DNA from: Branchiostoma floridae | Taxonomy: Eukaryota; Chordata; Leptocardii; Amphioxiformes; Branchiostomatidae | Length of the DNA: 64,000 nt | Reading direction: 5' to 3' | NCBI RefSeq assembly: GCF_000003815.2 | Contig: NC_049990.1 | Coordinates: 11,745,549-11,809,548 of the forward strand | Part shown: piece by piece, positions 14,801-23,813 of the stretch | Layout: each line of letters begins with the position of its first letter | Position numbering within the stretch: position 1 is the first letter of the stretch | Notes under the pieces: model-generated | Database searches by the model: none | What the model was told of the DNA's origin: nothing | What the model saw: the letters and a program-made list of their open reading frames with translations, nothing else | Made by a program: the position numbers and the translations under genes

Positions 14801-17800
14801 ATAAACAACATTGTCTTCCAAAGTTCAGGGAGGGGTTTAGAATAATCCTTGCAGACTATCTTATCGGTATTTGTGTTGCATGTATGTAAGTAATATGCTT
14901 CCCAAGACGGTTCTTATGTCTTATTGATTTGTAGTAGTGTAATGGGTTACAATTGAAACAGCTAGAGAATATACCCTGATTCAGCTTTCAGCATCTAAAT
15001 TGATATTGAGCTAGTACCATAACCAACCTGACACAGTTGCCACCACGGGAGCATCTCCGGACTCCGTGGTGTCCACGTTGAAGGACACGGTCTCCCCCAC
15101 TGGTAGATAATGTCCTCGTTTGTATCCCTCACCGCGGACTACTACCTGGTTCGGATCGATGACTGGGCAGCGCACTAAAGAAATAAAATAATGAAAATGA
15201 TATCATTATCTATGATCAATTGTCTATAATGATTGTAATTGTAAAAGGTACTAGTATATAACATTATGCTCGTTCGGAGATTTGAGAGGTGGAACAGTCA
15301 ATGTGACTCCTCCACGCGACTCCCCTATGTTGCCCCCGCTAGCGCAGCTGGATATACCAGTACAAACCAGATTGGGCCTGACCTGCATACACCAAGAGTT
15401 CTCCCTCTTCTCTAAACATTAAACAATTTCCGCTCTAAAACCCTCCCGCGGGCAAAACCAGTATAACCANNNNNNNNNNNNNNNNNNNNNNNNNNNNNNN
15501 NNNNNNNNNNNNNNNNNNNNNNNNNNNNNNNNNNNNNNNNNNNNNNNNNNNNNNNNNNNNNNNNNNNNNNNNNNNNNNNNNNNNNNNNNNNNNNNNNNNN
15601 NNNNNNNNNNNNNNNNNNNNNNNNNNNNNNNNNNNNNNNNNNNNNNNNNNNNNNNNNNNNNNNNNNNNNNNNNNNNNNNNNNNNNNNNNNNNNNNNNNNN
15701 NNNNNNNNNNNNNNNNNNNNNNNNNNNNNNNNNNNNNNNNNNNNNNNNNNNNNNNNNNNNNNNNNNNNNNNNNNNNNNNNNNNNNNNNNNNNNNNNNNNN
15801 NNNNNNNNNNNNNNNNNNNNNNNNNNNNNNNNNNNNNNNNNNNNNNNNNNNNNNNNNNNNNNNNNNNNNNNNNNNNNNNNNNNNNNNNNNNNNNNNNNNN
15901 NNNNNNNNNNNNNNNNNNNNNNNNNNNNNNNNNNNNNNNNNNNNNNNNNNNNNNNNNNNNNNNNNNNNNNNNNNNNNNNNNNNNNNNNNNNNNNNNNNNN
16001 NNNNNNNNNNNNNNNNNNNNNNNNNNNNNNNNNNNNNNNNNNNNNNNNNNNNNNNNNNNNNNNNNNNNNNNNNNNNNNNNNNNNNNNNNNNNNNNNNNNN
16101 NNNNNNNNNNNNNNNNNNNNNNNNNNNNNNNNNNNNNNNNNNNNNNNNNNNNNNNNNNNNNNNNNNNNNNNNNNNNNNNNNNNNNNNNNNNNNNNNNNNN
16201 NNNNNNNNNNNNNNNNNNNNNNNNNNNNNNNNNNNNNNNNNNNNNNNNNNNNNNNNNNNNNNNNNNNNNNNNNNNNNNNNNNNNNNNNNNNNNNNNNNNN
16301 NNNNNNNNNNNNNNNNNNNNNNNNNNNNNNNNNNNNNNNNNNNNNNNNNNNNNNNNNNNNNNNNNNNNNNNNNNNNNNNNNNNNNNNNNNNNNNNNNNNN
16401 NNNNNNNNNNNNNNNNNNNNNNNNNNNNNNNNNNNNNNNNNNNNNNNNNNNNNNNNNNNACGGGACATACGAGAAACTTAGATATTCAAGGGAGGAGTGA
16501 GTGAGGAGTGATAACTCTTGTTATTCCAGTTTATACGATACTTACTCGGAACTTCCACGTCCTTCCCGACGTCCCATTTGGCCTCGCTGACCTTGATCTT
16601 GGTGATGTCATAGGCATGGCAGACGAACGGACCGCCGGGAACTTCCGTGCCGTTGTACTTGACAGATATGTCATGTTCACCTGCAGTAGAGAAGTTTACA
16701 TCTTATATGTTCTGAATTTTATTGGAAGCACGTCTTGTCGAACAATTGTTTTAATGTGGTTTCTGATATCCAGTTAATTTATGTGATAAAGTGTTCCCAA
16801 TGCGACTAGAGTATATGAACTGACTTATAGATGTTTGCCCCAAATGCAAGCAAAAGATGTATGCAAACTGGTGCGCATCATTAGGTTGTCATAATTTGAT
16901 ATCAACATATTACATATTTACTGCATGCATGCCTAAAAGACATTGGGCAATATTTCAAACTGTATACGTATATTGACTATAGTAATGTGCAAATTGCAAC
17001 CCAATCGACGAATTATATCACGGAATGTCATGTAGCTATGGTACTGCTGTTTGTCTTAGATATGTCTTAATCCATTTGTTTACAGCCCCCCTCCCATAAC
17101 TTAAGCATCTGGGCGTGCCTATACAGAAACATATATTTTCAAGTCTAGCATTTAGTGTGCTATGCAGCTGTAATAGGTGTTCCGGAAAGCATTACTGTTA
17201 CAAAGTGTTTTGTCGTGACTATTGGAATTTAGTGAGTGAACAGCAATAACAACAACAACATGACGTTGACGTACCGACTTCTTCGGGCACATATTCCACC
17301 TGGATGCCGCCGTTGGCGTCGTTGTATCGGCACGGGAGACGGTCTTTCCTCGGCCCTGCAGGACGCAGAAAACTCGTAGAGTTCATCTTCTTTAAGAACT
17401 CTACTAACCTCTTATCTATACTCTGATTATAATAGTCAGGTGGCATCTTGGTACTAATATTCTACCCTGTGTGTCCTAGAATGTGCACAAGTAATGTACA
17501 TATATCGATATTAGTTTGTGATGTATTAATTATTCATGCAGGAGACACTCCTTTATTTAAGGTGTGGTATCATTGTTGTATATGCATCATTTGCATACGG
17601 TGAAGGGTGTGGCCTTAGAGGACCCCGACGTCACAATGGCAGATGATGCGTCATCGTTGGAAAGACGATTCAAAATTAACATCTTTCCTATCTGATATAT
17701 TTATTAATAATAACATTGATGATAATGATGATAATATGTATTCGTTAAGACTACATTTCTATGGATTCATTAGGACTTATTTCATGTATCTATGTTATAT

Positions 17801-20800
17801 TTTGTCTGACCATCACCTCTTCTCCTATAACCTCAATGAAAAGTGGCCAGCAGGCCCATTTGAGTTTTTCATGAATTAACAAAGGCTTATTATTAATAAA
17901 TAAACAAAGACCTATAAGTTAACAAAGAAACAAACAACTCACCTGTAACGATGATTTCCATTGGCAGTTCCTCCACATTTTCAGCGCTGACCATGAACTT
18001 GGCCGTGCGGTGAACCGGAACATGTCCCAGGCCTGACCCGGAAACAATCACTTTTCCGGAAGTTTCAGAAGTTTCTAGGTCAGAGGGGTAAATCATACGT
18101 ATTAACGTTAAGCCAAATTACACCTCTCTACACCAATCAAACGTAAGTAAACTCAGAGTAAATCATACGTATTAACGACAACAATGACCTGCTACAACTT
18201 ACAAGTAGTATTTACGTATATCCGATCATTCTTTTTCTGTATTCCTAATTCATATGCTCTTTGTATAATTAAAAAACATCAAGACCGGTGGGCGTAAAGT
18301 TATTATACTTTTGTCTTGATATTGCTATCAATTACAAACGCATTGGCTGACCGACTATTCAACGTGGTTTGACTATGTGCCTTGCTATTTACCACGAATC
18401 TTTTCATAAGCGCGGTACCTGATTCGCCCATGTGCTTTACTGAATAATTGCAATGAACAGGCGATAGAAACATGCTTATCGGAGAAAAAAACAACAATAT
18501 TATCTGCTAATTTAGTTGTCAATAAGGATTAGAACGTGGAAGAGGGAAGGCTTGATTTGAATTGACAATGTATTGAATGAAGTTGTCTGTTCGTTGCTGT
18601 CTACACCTGCTGTTTTCTGCAACATTATTTCACTGTCGGTTGACGAACCTCAACAGTAATTTATGAGCGAAAAGGTGTGAATAACTACTTATTCTCCAGA
18701 TCACGTGACACACTATTACAATGGTAACAAAATGGTCAAGTAATTAACTATGTCACCTAGCGAGCGTGTTTATATCCTGAAAAGTTGTCTGTCTTGTTAC
18801 AAAATATATGGAGGCTGTACCGGTCAAGTTGTTAACTTTCACTCAGTCTGTAAAAGTTGATTTTAATTGTATATTAGACTTTCACTATTTTATTATTTTT
18901 TAGTTTGTATATTGTGTAACTAGTGTTTTAATTTTGCCCACTTTTGGATCTACTGCCCACCTCCCATCAATAACTATTATATTGTGTGACACAATTTCGC
19001 TTGAGGGGGATACTAGTAGTCACTTTCTTCCAATACCTAACGATTGAGCGCTCTATATAAAGGGTATTTGTAAATTCAAGGCCTGTTCGGCACCAGGTAA
19101 CATTTATCGGATGCCTTTAATTGGTAGTGTTGTCAGTTATGCATTGTAACTGATCATAAATATGGTTTAAAGATGAAGAATTCTACCATACTGCGTTTAC
19201 ATGTGCCTCTGCTTTAAAGGTCACACAATGTCATGTAAGAAATGTGTGCACGTCTTCTCAAGCACGCACTCTCAAGGGACGATAAACAATCAAAGAAAGC
19301 CAACAGGTCCTTAGAATGTCGCTCTTGTCGGTAAACAGTTACGCACTAACGATTCCTGGTGGTAGTAGCAACAAACAGGTCCACGTTGTGCCCCCACTAC
19401 CATTCCGCGAGTGCCACTGTAAGGTGTGGACACCATATGCCATTAAAATGAACAATTATGATTCAGTATCTAATCTTTCGCCGTAGACTATGGATTGATA
19501 ATGTTTTGGTAAACTGACAAATTCTTTTGGATGTCACCTTTTAGTCCACACCCAATTGTTTCGATGATTTGTTTGGCCCAATTACGCGTAATTATATCCA
19601 CGCTGGTTGTCGGAACCTGCATTTTTGTAGGTGTGGCCGCAATGGAATCTTTAATCTTTGGTGTTTTCTTTCGCTAACATGTGCCATTACCCATGTCCTT
19701 GAGTAGAGTAACCCTATTGCGTTACTGTATAGATCTAGTACGTTTACAGTCAGTAAGTGGCCGCTTGAGATACATTCTTTCAAAAAGTTTGTAGTGACCT
19801 TTCCAGGTCATATATCAATAGTCGCCGGGCGAAATTTACGCATACAAAACGCATTGCTGGAGGTTGTTGTCTTCAGTACGATGTACATGTGAGATAAAAA
19901 TCTTTTTAGCCATTGTACGAATGGTTAAATTACATACTTTTTCGCAACTGTTGTGCATCATAGCGTGTCTGTAAACATGCTAGATAATTGCGCACAGGTT
20001 GAGTCATATGGCAGCTGTTATCGTTGTTGTCGGTTTGCCGAGTAGGAATGCAGAATGTTTCAAAAATTCAGTTGAAAGAAAAGGCTTTCAATCTTTAGAT
20101 ACGCTGTTCTTTACAAGTGATACGTTATAAACTAGCCAGGAAGAGTAAAAGTTATCAGTAGTTACATTGCGCTCTATGCCAATCCACTGCACCGGAAGTT
20201 TTTCCATGTGGTGGGGTGGGGGGTGGGGTGGCATTAAAAGTATAAGTGTAAACAGGTAGGAAATCAGTTTTTAACTTTTGAAACTTACCTGGTTGTCCAT
20301 TAAGAAGCTTGGAAGGAGGAGGAGCGGAATAGGCAGTGTCTGCGGAGGCTAGTGCCACTTGTTCCGGCATGGCTGGTGGTGGTTTCTCTGGCTCTGGTTC
20401 TTCGTCACTCGAACTGGAACTGGAACTGGAACTCGACGTCAGATCATCTTCACTCACGATGATTATCTTCGCACCTTTCTTCTTCTTAAGTATTTCCTTT
20501 AGCTGATCAACATCATCAATCTCCCTACCCTCAATCGTTTTTGCCTTACGGGTGGACTTTTTACTGAACATGTCATCAGCTTTGTCTTTTATCTTTTCGA
20601 CAATAGATTGTTCTTTAGGTGCCTCCATGGTGGGTGGTGGGGCCGAACGGACCTCTTCGACAACAGTAGGCGGTGCTTCCATTGGGAAGACTGGAGGCGC
20701 GGTGGAAAGTGCAGTTGTCGGGGTTACCTCTTCTTCGATGTCCGAGGACGACGTCGAGTCTTTCCGAAGTTGTTTGATGTCGCCGAGGACAGATTGTCGG

Positions 20801-23800
20801 GCTCCTTCGATATCCCCGGGGCTCTTTGCTGTGTGCAGGGGCACGCTGTTGTTGACAGGCGGAGCGGGAGCTTGCGTCTCGACCTGGGTCACCTGGGTAG
20901 CCTGAGGTAGAACAGGAGGGGGCGTGGTCTTCACAGGTTCGGCAGGTTCGACAACATACATCGGAGAGACGGTCTCGCGCACGCGCGGTGACTCGGCGGT
21001 CTTCTTCGGTTGGGCGGTCTTGGCGACCGGTTTCTGTGGGGGGATAGGACTAGCTTTACTTACATTTATAAGTGGAAATGGTTTGCGTATGTTTTCGACA
21101 GGTGTCATAGGTGGAAAAGGCTTGCGTAATTTTTCTGCAGGCTAGCTAAAGGTACTTTCAACTGGGGAGTTTTTTTCTTACAAAGTACTTTATACTGGAG
21201 AATGTGTGACATGTTTTTGTACAGGTGACACTTTGTACTGAAAAAGGTGCGCGTGTTTTTTCCTACAGTCGAAGCACTTTCAGATGGAGATGCCATGCAT
21301 TATTGAAAGGTGAAGCAATATTATAAGAAGAAGGTACTCTTACCTTGACAGCAGGAGGCGTTTTCTTAACCGGAGCAGACGGCTTCTGAACTTCAACCGG
21401 AGGAGGCGCTTTCGCGACAGGAGGAGACGCTTTCTGGACCGGGGGAGGGGCCCGCTGTACTTCAACTGGAGGAGACGCTTTCTCAACGGGAGGAGACACC
21501 TTCTGGACCGGGGAAGGAGCACGCTGTACTTCAACGGGCGGAGGCTGTTGTACCTTAGCTGGAGGAGGTAAGCTTTTGACTGAAGAAGACGGCTTCTGTA
21601 CTTCCATTGGAGGAGACGCCTTTTCGACGGGAGGAGACACATTTTGGACCGGAGGAGGAGTGCGCTTTACCTCCACGGGAGGAGGAGCTTTTACCTCCGG
21701 AGAAGGTGTCTTCTTCACTGCGATCGGAGGAGTTGTTTTTGCCACCGGAGCAGGAGGCTTCTGTGCCTCTGGTGGAGGGGCGCTTTGTACCTCAGGAACT
21801 GATTTCCGCTTCAGCGAGGATCCTTTTGATCCAACTACTCTACTCGGCGGAAGATTGGAATCTTCAGCATCAATATTCATCCGGCCTCCCTTCCTGTCGT
21901 CCACACTGCTGAGGGAGGACAGGCTACTCGTAGAGCTCTTCTTTTCTTTCTTTTTCAGCTTCTTCTTCTTTGGGAGATCAAGACTGCTTGAAGACGTGTT
22001 ATCTGAACTTGATGTCATTCTCTCTAATTTTGCTTCTTTTGACGGTAGGTCTGCGCTGGGACCGGCAGCAGAGGCATTGACTGCTGGAGCTAGTGCCGTT
22101 TTAACTTCCGGCACTGCAGCTTTCTTCATCGAAACGTTGTTCTCAACACCGCTACTAGATGATGTATCAGGTTCCATTGATCTTGTTTGAGACCTCACCA
22201 CGGTAGGGGTAGGCAGGCTTTTTTCTTCATCTTCTACTACTTGTACTTCTGCTTTCCTTAGCTTTGGAGCCTCCTCTTGTAGCTCAAGAAGTGGCTTGCG
22301 CTCTCGTGGTTGGTCAGGTAAGGTTTCAGACGTACCGTACTTTATGCCAACATCGGTCTGCGCCTGCTGTAGGTCATAACTGGTCTTTTCTCGACCGAAG
22401 AAGGTCTTGATTCTATCCATGACGCCGGGTCCTGACGTTCTTACCTTCGGTGGAGGAGACGGTTGTTTGCTTAGCTCTTCGTCGCTCTGTCCTTTCTTGC
22501 GAAAGAAGCTTGCCTTCTTTCTGACGTTTCCTTCTTGGACGCCCCGAGGTTTCTTTGGCTCGCCTTTAGGTTTACCACCCGCCAGGACGCTCTGTGGGAT
22601 GTGGGAGCCTGAATTCGGCTCTCTTACGCCTACGGGAGGGTTTACTCTACTAGGCGGTGAAGAGGACTGTACTTCCTCGGCTGGCGTTACTGCTGCAACC
22701 GGTGTATAGGCAGGTGGCTTTCCTAATTTATCGTCCGACTCAGACGAAGTATAGGAGGGCTTACTTCTTTTGCTGTCTAACTGGTCGTCTATGTTTTCCT
22801 GTGATCTCTTCTCACCGATTTTGCGAATGTCGTCCAGAACTGACGTACGTGCGTCGTGTGTCTGTACTGCTTGCTGAGTACTCATCCCTCCCTCTAACTC
22901 TTCCTCTTCTCTAGCAAAGCTGCTGCTACTAGCTATAGCAGGTTCTGGAACGAGTTCTTCCTGGATTTGACTGCTACTGCTTTCCTGTAAAGGGTTTTGA
23001 GTAGCAAGCTCTGGATCCAATTCTTCAGGGCCTGATTCTGTGACCTTCTCTTCTGTATCTGAGTCTTCAGTACTGTGAACAGGAGTGTCTTCTTGCTCGT
23101 CGTTGCTCTCGTCTATGGTCAGAGTACTCTCTGATGATGAATCTGCTCTTCCCAGCTGTCCAAGAGCTCTTATGTCTTCAAGTACCGATTTCTTTTTCTC
23201 TACCTGGTTAGGATCCTTCACCACCTCTGTTTCCTCGGTTTTGTCTTCAGAGTCTCTGACAAAAGCTTTGTTTTTCACTACTTGGTCCGAATTTTGCTCT
23301 ACTTCTGTCTCTGTATCCTCGCTTCTGTCTTCGGTGTCTCTCACAAACTCTTTCTTTTTCTCTACCTGGTGTGGATCTCTGTCTACGTCTGTCTCTGTAT
23401 CCTCAGTTCTGTCTTCAGTGTCTCTGACAAACACTTCTTCGAGTGAGCTTACTCCTGAGTCACTAAACGGAGACGTTTGGACCTCTCCTTCGCTAGACTT
23501 GAAGACTTCGTCGCTTGAAAGCAGTGGCTGCTCGTGGCCTGGAAACAACGGCTGCTCGTCGCTTGAAAGCAATGGCTGCTCGTCGCTTGAAAGCAATGAC
23601 GGTTCGTCGGCGGGATTCTCTTCGATAGTATCGTATCGAGTGGAACGAATGGACCCACAGACTGATGAAGCAACAGACGGAGGTCGTCGGCTTGGAGACG
23701 TATCGTTGAGGTCGATGAGGGATGTTTTTGAATTCCTTATTCGGAGATATATTGAAGAAGAAAATTGCAGGATAGTCTCCTCATCGGAATCAGCGGCGGC

Positions 23801-23803
23801 CAT
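591..23803 (-). CDS. Gene D: giant filamin-repeat protein with disordered N-terminus
   Basis: At least 30 coding exons on the minus strand, starting at ATG 23803 and reaching at least 591. About 7.3 kb of coding sequence is visible. Exons 21344-23803 and 20289-21033 encode about 1,068 residues of acidic, Ser- and Pro-rich sequence. From 18074 onward every exon encodes filamin Ig-like repeats in phase 1. Seven cassettes of four exons (a-b-c-d) each encode two repeats; an eighth, differently divided set follows. The d exons of cassettes 1 and 7 are missing where the assembly gaps lie. There is no CH domain in the visible N-terminus, so the usual filamin actin-binding head is absent or replaced. 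The left end is ambiguous: a strong donor at 589-590 suggests the gene continues past position 1, which fits the absence of the GPGL last-type repeat found in A, B and C. Likely a cytoskeletal scaffold, by inference. Confidence 0.85.
2449..2499 (+). repeat. SINE/LINE-type 3' tail copy
   Basis: Begins CTGGTGTGTTATACC and ends GGCTATACAGATACAGATAG. It shares both motifs with the inverted copy at 59930-59988. Located in a gene D intron. Confidence 0.5.
3073..3172. other. Assembly gap of 100 N
   Basis: Exactly 100 undetermined bases, a placeholder size. It lies in the interval where the d exon of gene D cassette 7 is expected. Confidence 0.99.
3303..3341 (+). repeat. Dispersed repeat copy (ATCATATCCAGTTGCTTGAG)
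   Basis: Contains TCATATCCAGTTGCTTGAG followed by TAACTGCTTTTTTGGGCGTA. Related copies are at 39850-39890 and 40793-40820, the latter with an inverted partner. Probably the end of a common interspersed element. Confidence 0.55.
3632..5328 (-). CDS. Gene D cassette 7 (exons a, b, c; d lost in gap)
   Basis: Exons 5185-5328, 3896-3964 and 3632-3769 (144, 69, 138 bases). They encode GSPFQFLVLDTKNIVVMAEN; SLVSFTPHDIG; and GKEVTGSPFTFEAYDVSKI. The intron between a and b carries the TIR element at 4097-4957. The expected d exon is not found between 3631 and 2808, where the 100-base gap lies. Confidence 0.85.
4097..4957. mobile_element. Non-autonomous pogo/Tigger-like TIR element, 861 bases
   Basis: Terminal inverted repeats CAGTCAAACCTGCCC and GGGCAGGTTTGACTG are flanked on both sides by TA. 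A TA duplication and a CAGTC start are typical of the Tc1/mariner-pogo group. No transposase frame is seen inside. The left end and the inner right end share a direct repeat containing CTTCTCAGCGACCACCTG and CGACCGCTTTT. It sits in an intron of gene D. Confidence 0.75.
5353..5553. repeat. Tandem repeat cluster in gene D intron
   Basis: A 47-base block (starts CACAGAAATCACCAGCACAA) occurs at 5353-5399 and 5507-5553. Between them lie three copies of a unit of about 30 to 36 bases (GCGGGAATGTCCAAATAGTA and variants), and a weaker fourth follows near 5576. Confidence 0.75.
5780..7151 (-). CDS. Gene D cassette 6 (exons a-d, two filamin repeats)
   Basis: Exons 6993-7151, 6663-6743, 6338-6475 and 5780-5944 (159, 81, 138, 165 bases). 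They encode GSPFPCKVFNMDAIDVHGDG; GTYTVDYTPREIG; GSPYTVNVFDANRI; and VDARDAGPGKLTYTVDP with YLVQYTPTQPGTYSVNMKY. The d exon is nine bases shorter than the others. Confidence 0.88.
7583..8651 (-). CDS. Gene D cassette 5 (exons a-d, two filamin repeats)
   Basis: Exons 8496-8651, 8249-8329, 7914-8051 and 7583-7756 (156, 81, 138, 174 bases). They encode IVVMGAGIGEQKSIPVNKEA; IYSVNFTPVDVG; ESPFIAHAFDPSKVEV; and IDGRNAGKAELTGEISKDG with LMTFLANELGTYNAHIRHGG. Introns here are short (164 to 242 bases). Confidence 0.87.
9002..10665 (-). CDS. Gene D cassette 4 (exons a-d, two filamin repeats)
   Basis: Exons 10525-10665, 10036-10125, 9427-9564 and 9002-9175 (141, 90, 138, 174 bases). They encode GSPYVCTVASAEDVKVKGEE; VTNVEYLPSDVG; QKPFVSHAYDASAVEV; and VDTTNAGQGVLKAVVAAGGQ with YDLTFTPKTSA. 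The b exon is the longest of the set. Confidence 0.87.
10988..13044 (-). CDS. Gene D cassette 3 (exons a-d, two filamin repeats)
   Basis: Exons 12898-13044, 12301-12384, 11486-11623 and 10988-11161 (147, 84, 138, 174 bases). They encode IAVSGEGLGNVPVGKLAKF; DIYTVLYIPSEVG; GSPFISHAYDPSKIQV; and IDTTKAGRGTLGGEVRSNG with YSLCYTPDRSGEYSTILRF. The d exon starts with Ile because the split codon is A plus TC. Confidence 0.87.
13559..15174 (-). CDS. Gene D cassette 2 (exons a-d, two filamin repeats)
   Basis: Exons 15028-15174, 14707-14787, 14145-14282 and 13559-13732 (147, 81, 138, 174 bases). Signatures in order: VVVRGEGYKRGHYLPVGE; YTATYTPTEPG; HKVNVKYAGLTVASSPVTVH and AYDVNRV; VDTKKAGPGILHTSV and YKVSFQPKRLGQYEVHAEY. 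All splice sites are GT-AG and phase 1. This is the most regular cassette and serves as the reference for the unit. Confidence 0.88.
15470..16459. other. Assembly gap of 990 N
   Basis: 990 undetermined bases between exon c of cassette 1 and exon a of cassette 2 of gene D, where one d exon is missing. Confidence 0.99.
16546..18074 (-). CDS. Gene D cassette 1 (exons a, b, c; d lost in gap)
   Basis: Exon a 17943-18074 encodes KVIVSGSGLGHVPVHRTAKF and lacks the GSPF opening of later a exons, because it begins the filamin region. Exon b 17275-17355 ends GGIQVEYVPEEVG. Exon c 16546-16680 (135 bases) encodes HDISVKYNGTEVPGGPFVCH and AYDITKIKV. The next d exon should start with the rest of a phase 1 codon, but the 990-base gap follows directly. 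Confidence 0.84.
18075..20288. other. Long intron of gene D between disordered region and filamin repeats
   Basis: 2.2 kb without coding signal. A 20-base direct repeat (GTAAATCATACGTATTAACG) occurs at 18088-18107 and 18158-18177, just before the acceptor. Confidence 0.7.
20289..21033 (-). CDS. Gene D exon 2: second part of disordered N-terminus
   Basis: A 745-base exon entered in phase 0 after acceptor CCCCCCACAG and left in phase 1 at donor GTAAGT. It starts KPVAKTAQPKK, contains a third SVLGDIKQLR motif (20764-20793), a basic helix-like stretch (VEKIKDKADDMFSKKSTRK), LKEILKKKKGAKIIIV, a run of ten serines and a closing AYSAPPPSKLLNGQPG. The reading frame continues upstream through the predicted intron for about 30 codons, so the acceptor could lie further upstream (see 21050-21300). 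Confidence 0.84.
21050..21300 (-). repeat. Decayed tandem coding-like repeats in gene D intron 1
   Basis: Minus-strand units of about 39 bases (for example GCAAGCCTTTTCCACC and GCAAACCATTTCCACT) encode EKLRKPFPPMTPVENIRKPF in frame with exon 2. Earlier, more degraded units with stops lie to the right. They may be former coding repeats or small alternative exons. Confidence 0.45.
21344..23803 (-). CDS. Gene D exon 1: 820-residue disordered N-terminus
   Basis: Open from MAAADSDEETILQF to PPAVK at donor GTAAGA (phase 0). The acceptor TTTCTTTACAG lies 10 bases upstream of the ATG, so a 5'UTR intron precedes it. In order: LLSSDEQP repeats (residues 69-99); three tandem acidic units of about 28 residues starting FVRDTED or FVRDSED (125-205); SVLEDIR (206-212); SVLDDIR (321-327); VMDRIKTFFGREKTSYDL (461-478); a Lys/Ser block (KKKKLKKKEKKSSTSS); and a long PPVEVQ/PPVQK proline repeat up to the exon end. 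No known domain is seen. The sequence predicts as intrinsically disordered by composition; the role is unknown, perhaps a binding or tethering arm. Confidence 0.87.
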
Positions 23804-23813
23804 GGAATATGGA

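Noticed and set aside
15419-16468. Minus-strand frame spanning the 990-base gap
   Set aside because: The frame consists almost wholly of unknown residues. The few real residues at its ends do not resemble filamin.
18088-18177. 20-base direct repeat next to a gene D acceptor
   Set aside because: Only two copies 70 bases apart with no target-site or element structure; probably a local duplication.
21576-22190. Long plus-strand open frame opposite gene D exon 1
   Set aside because: It is the mirror of a Ser/Pro-rich coding exon whose codon composition leaves the other strand open. The same holds for 23085-23819, 20552-20905 and 40856-41065.
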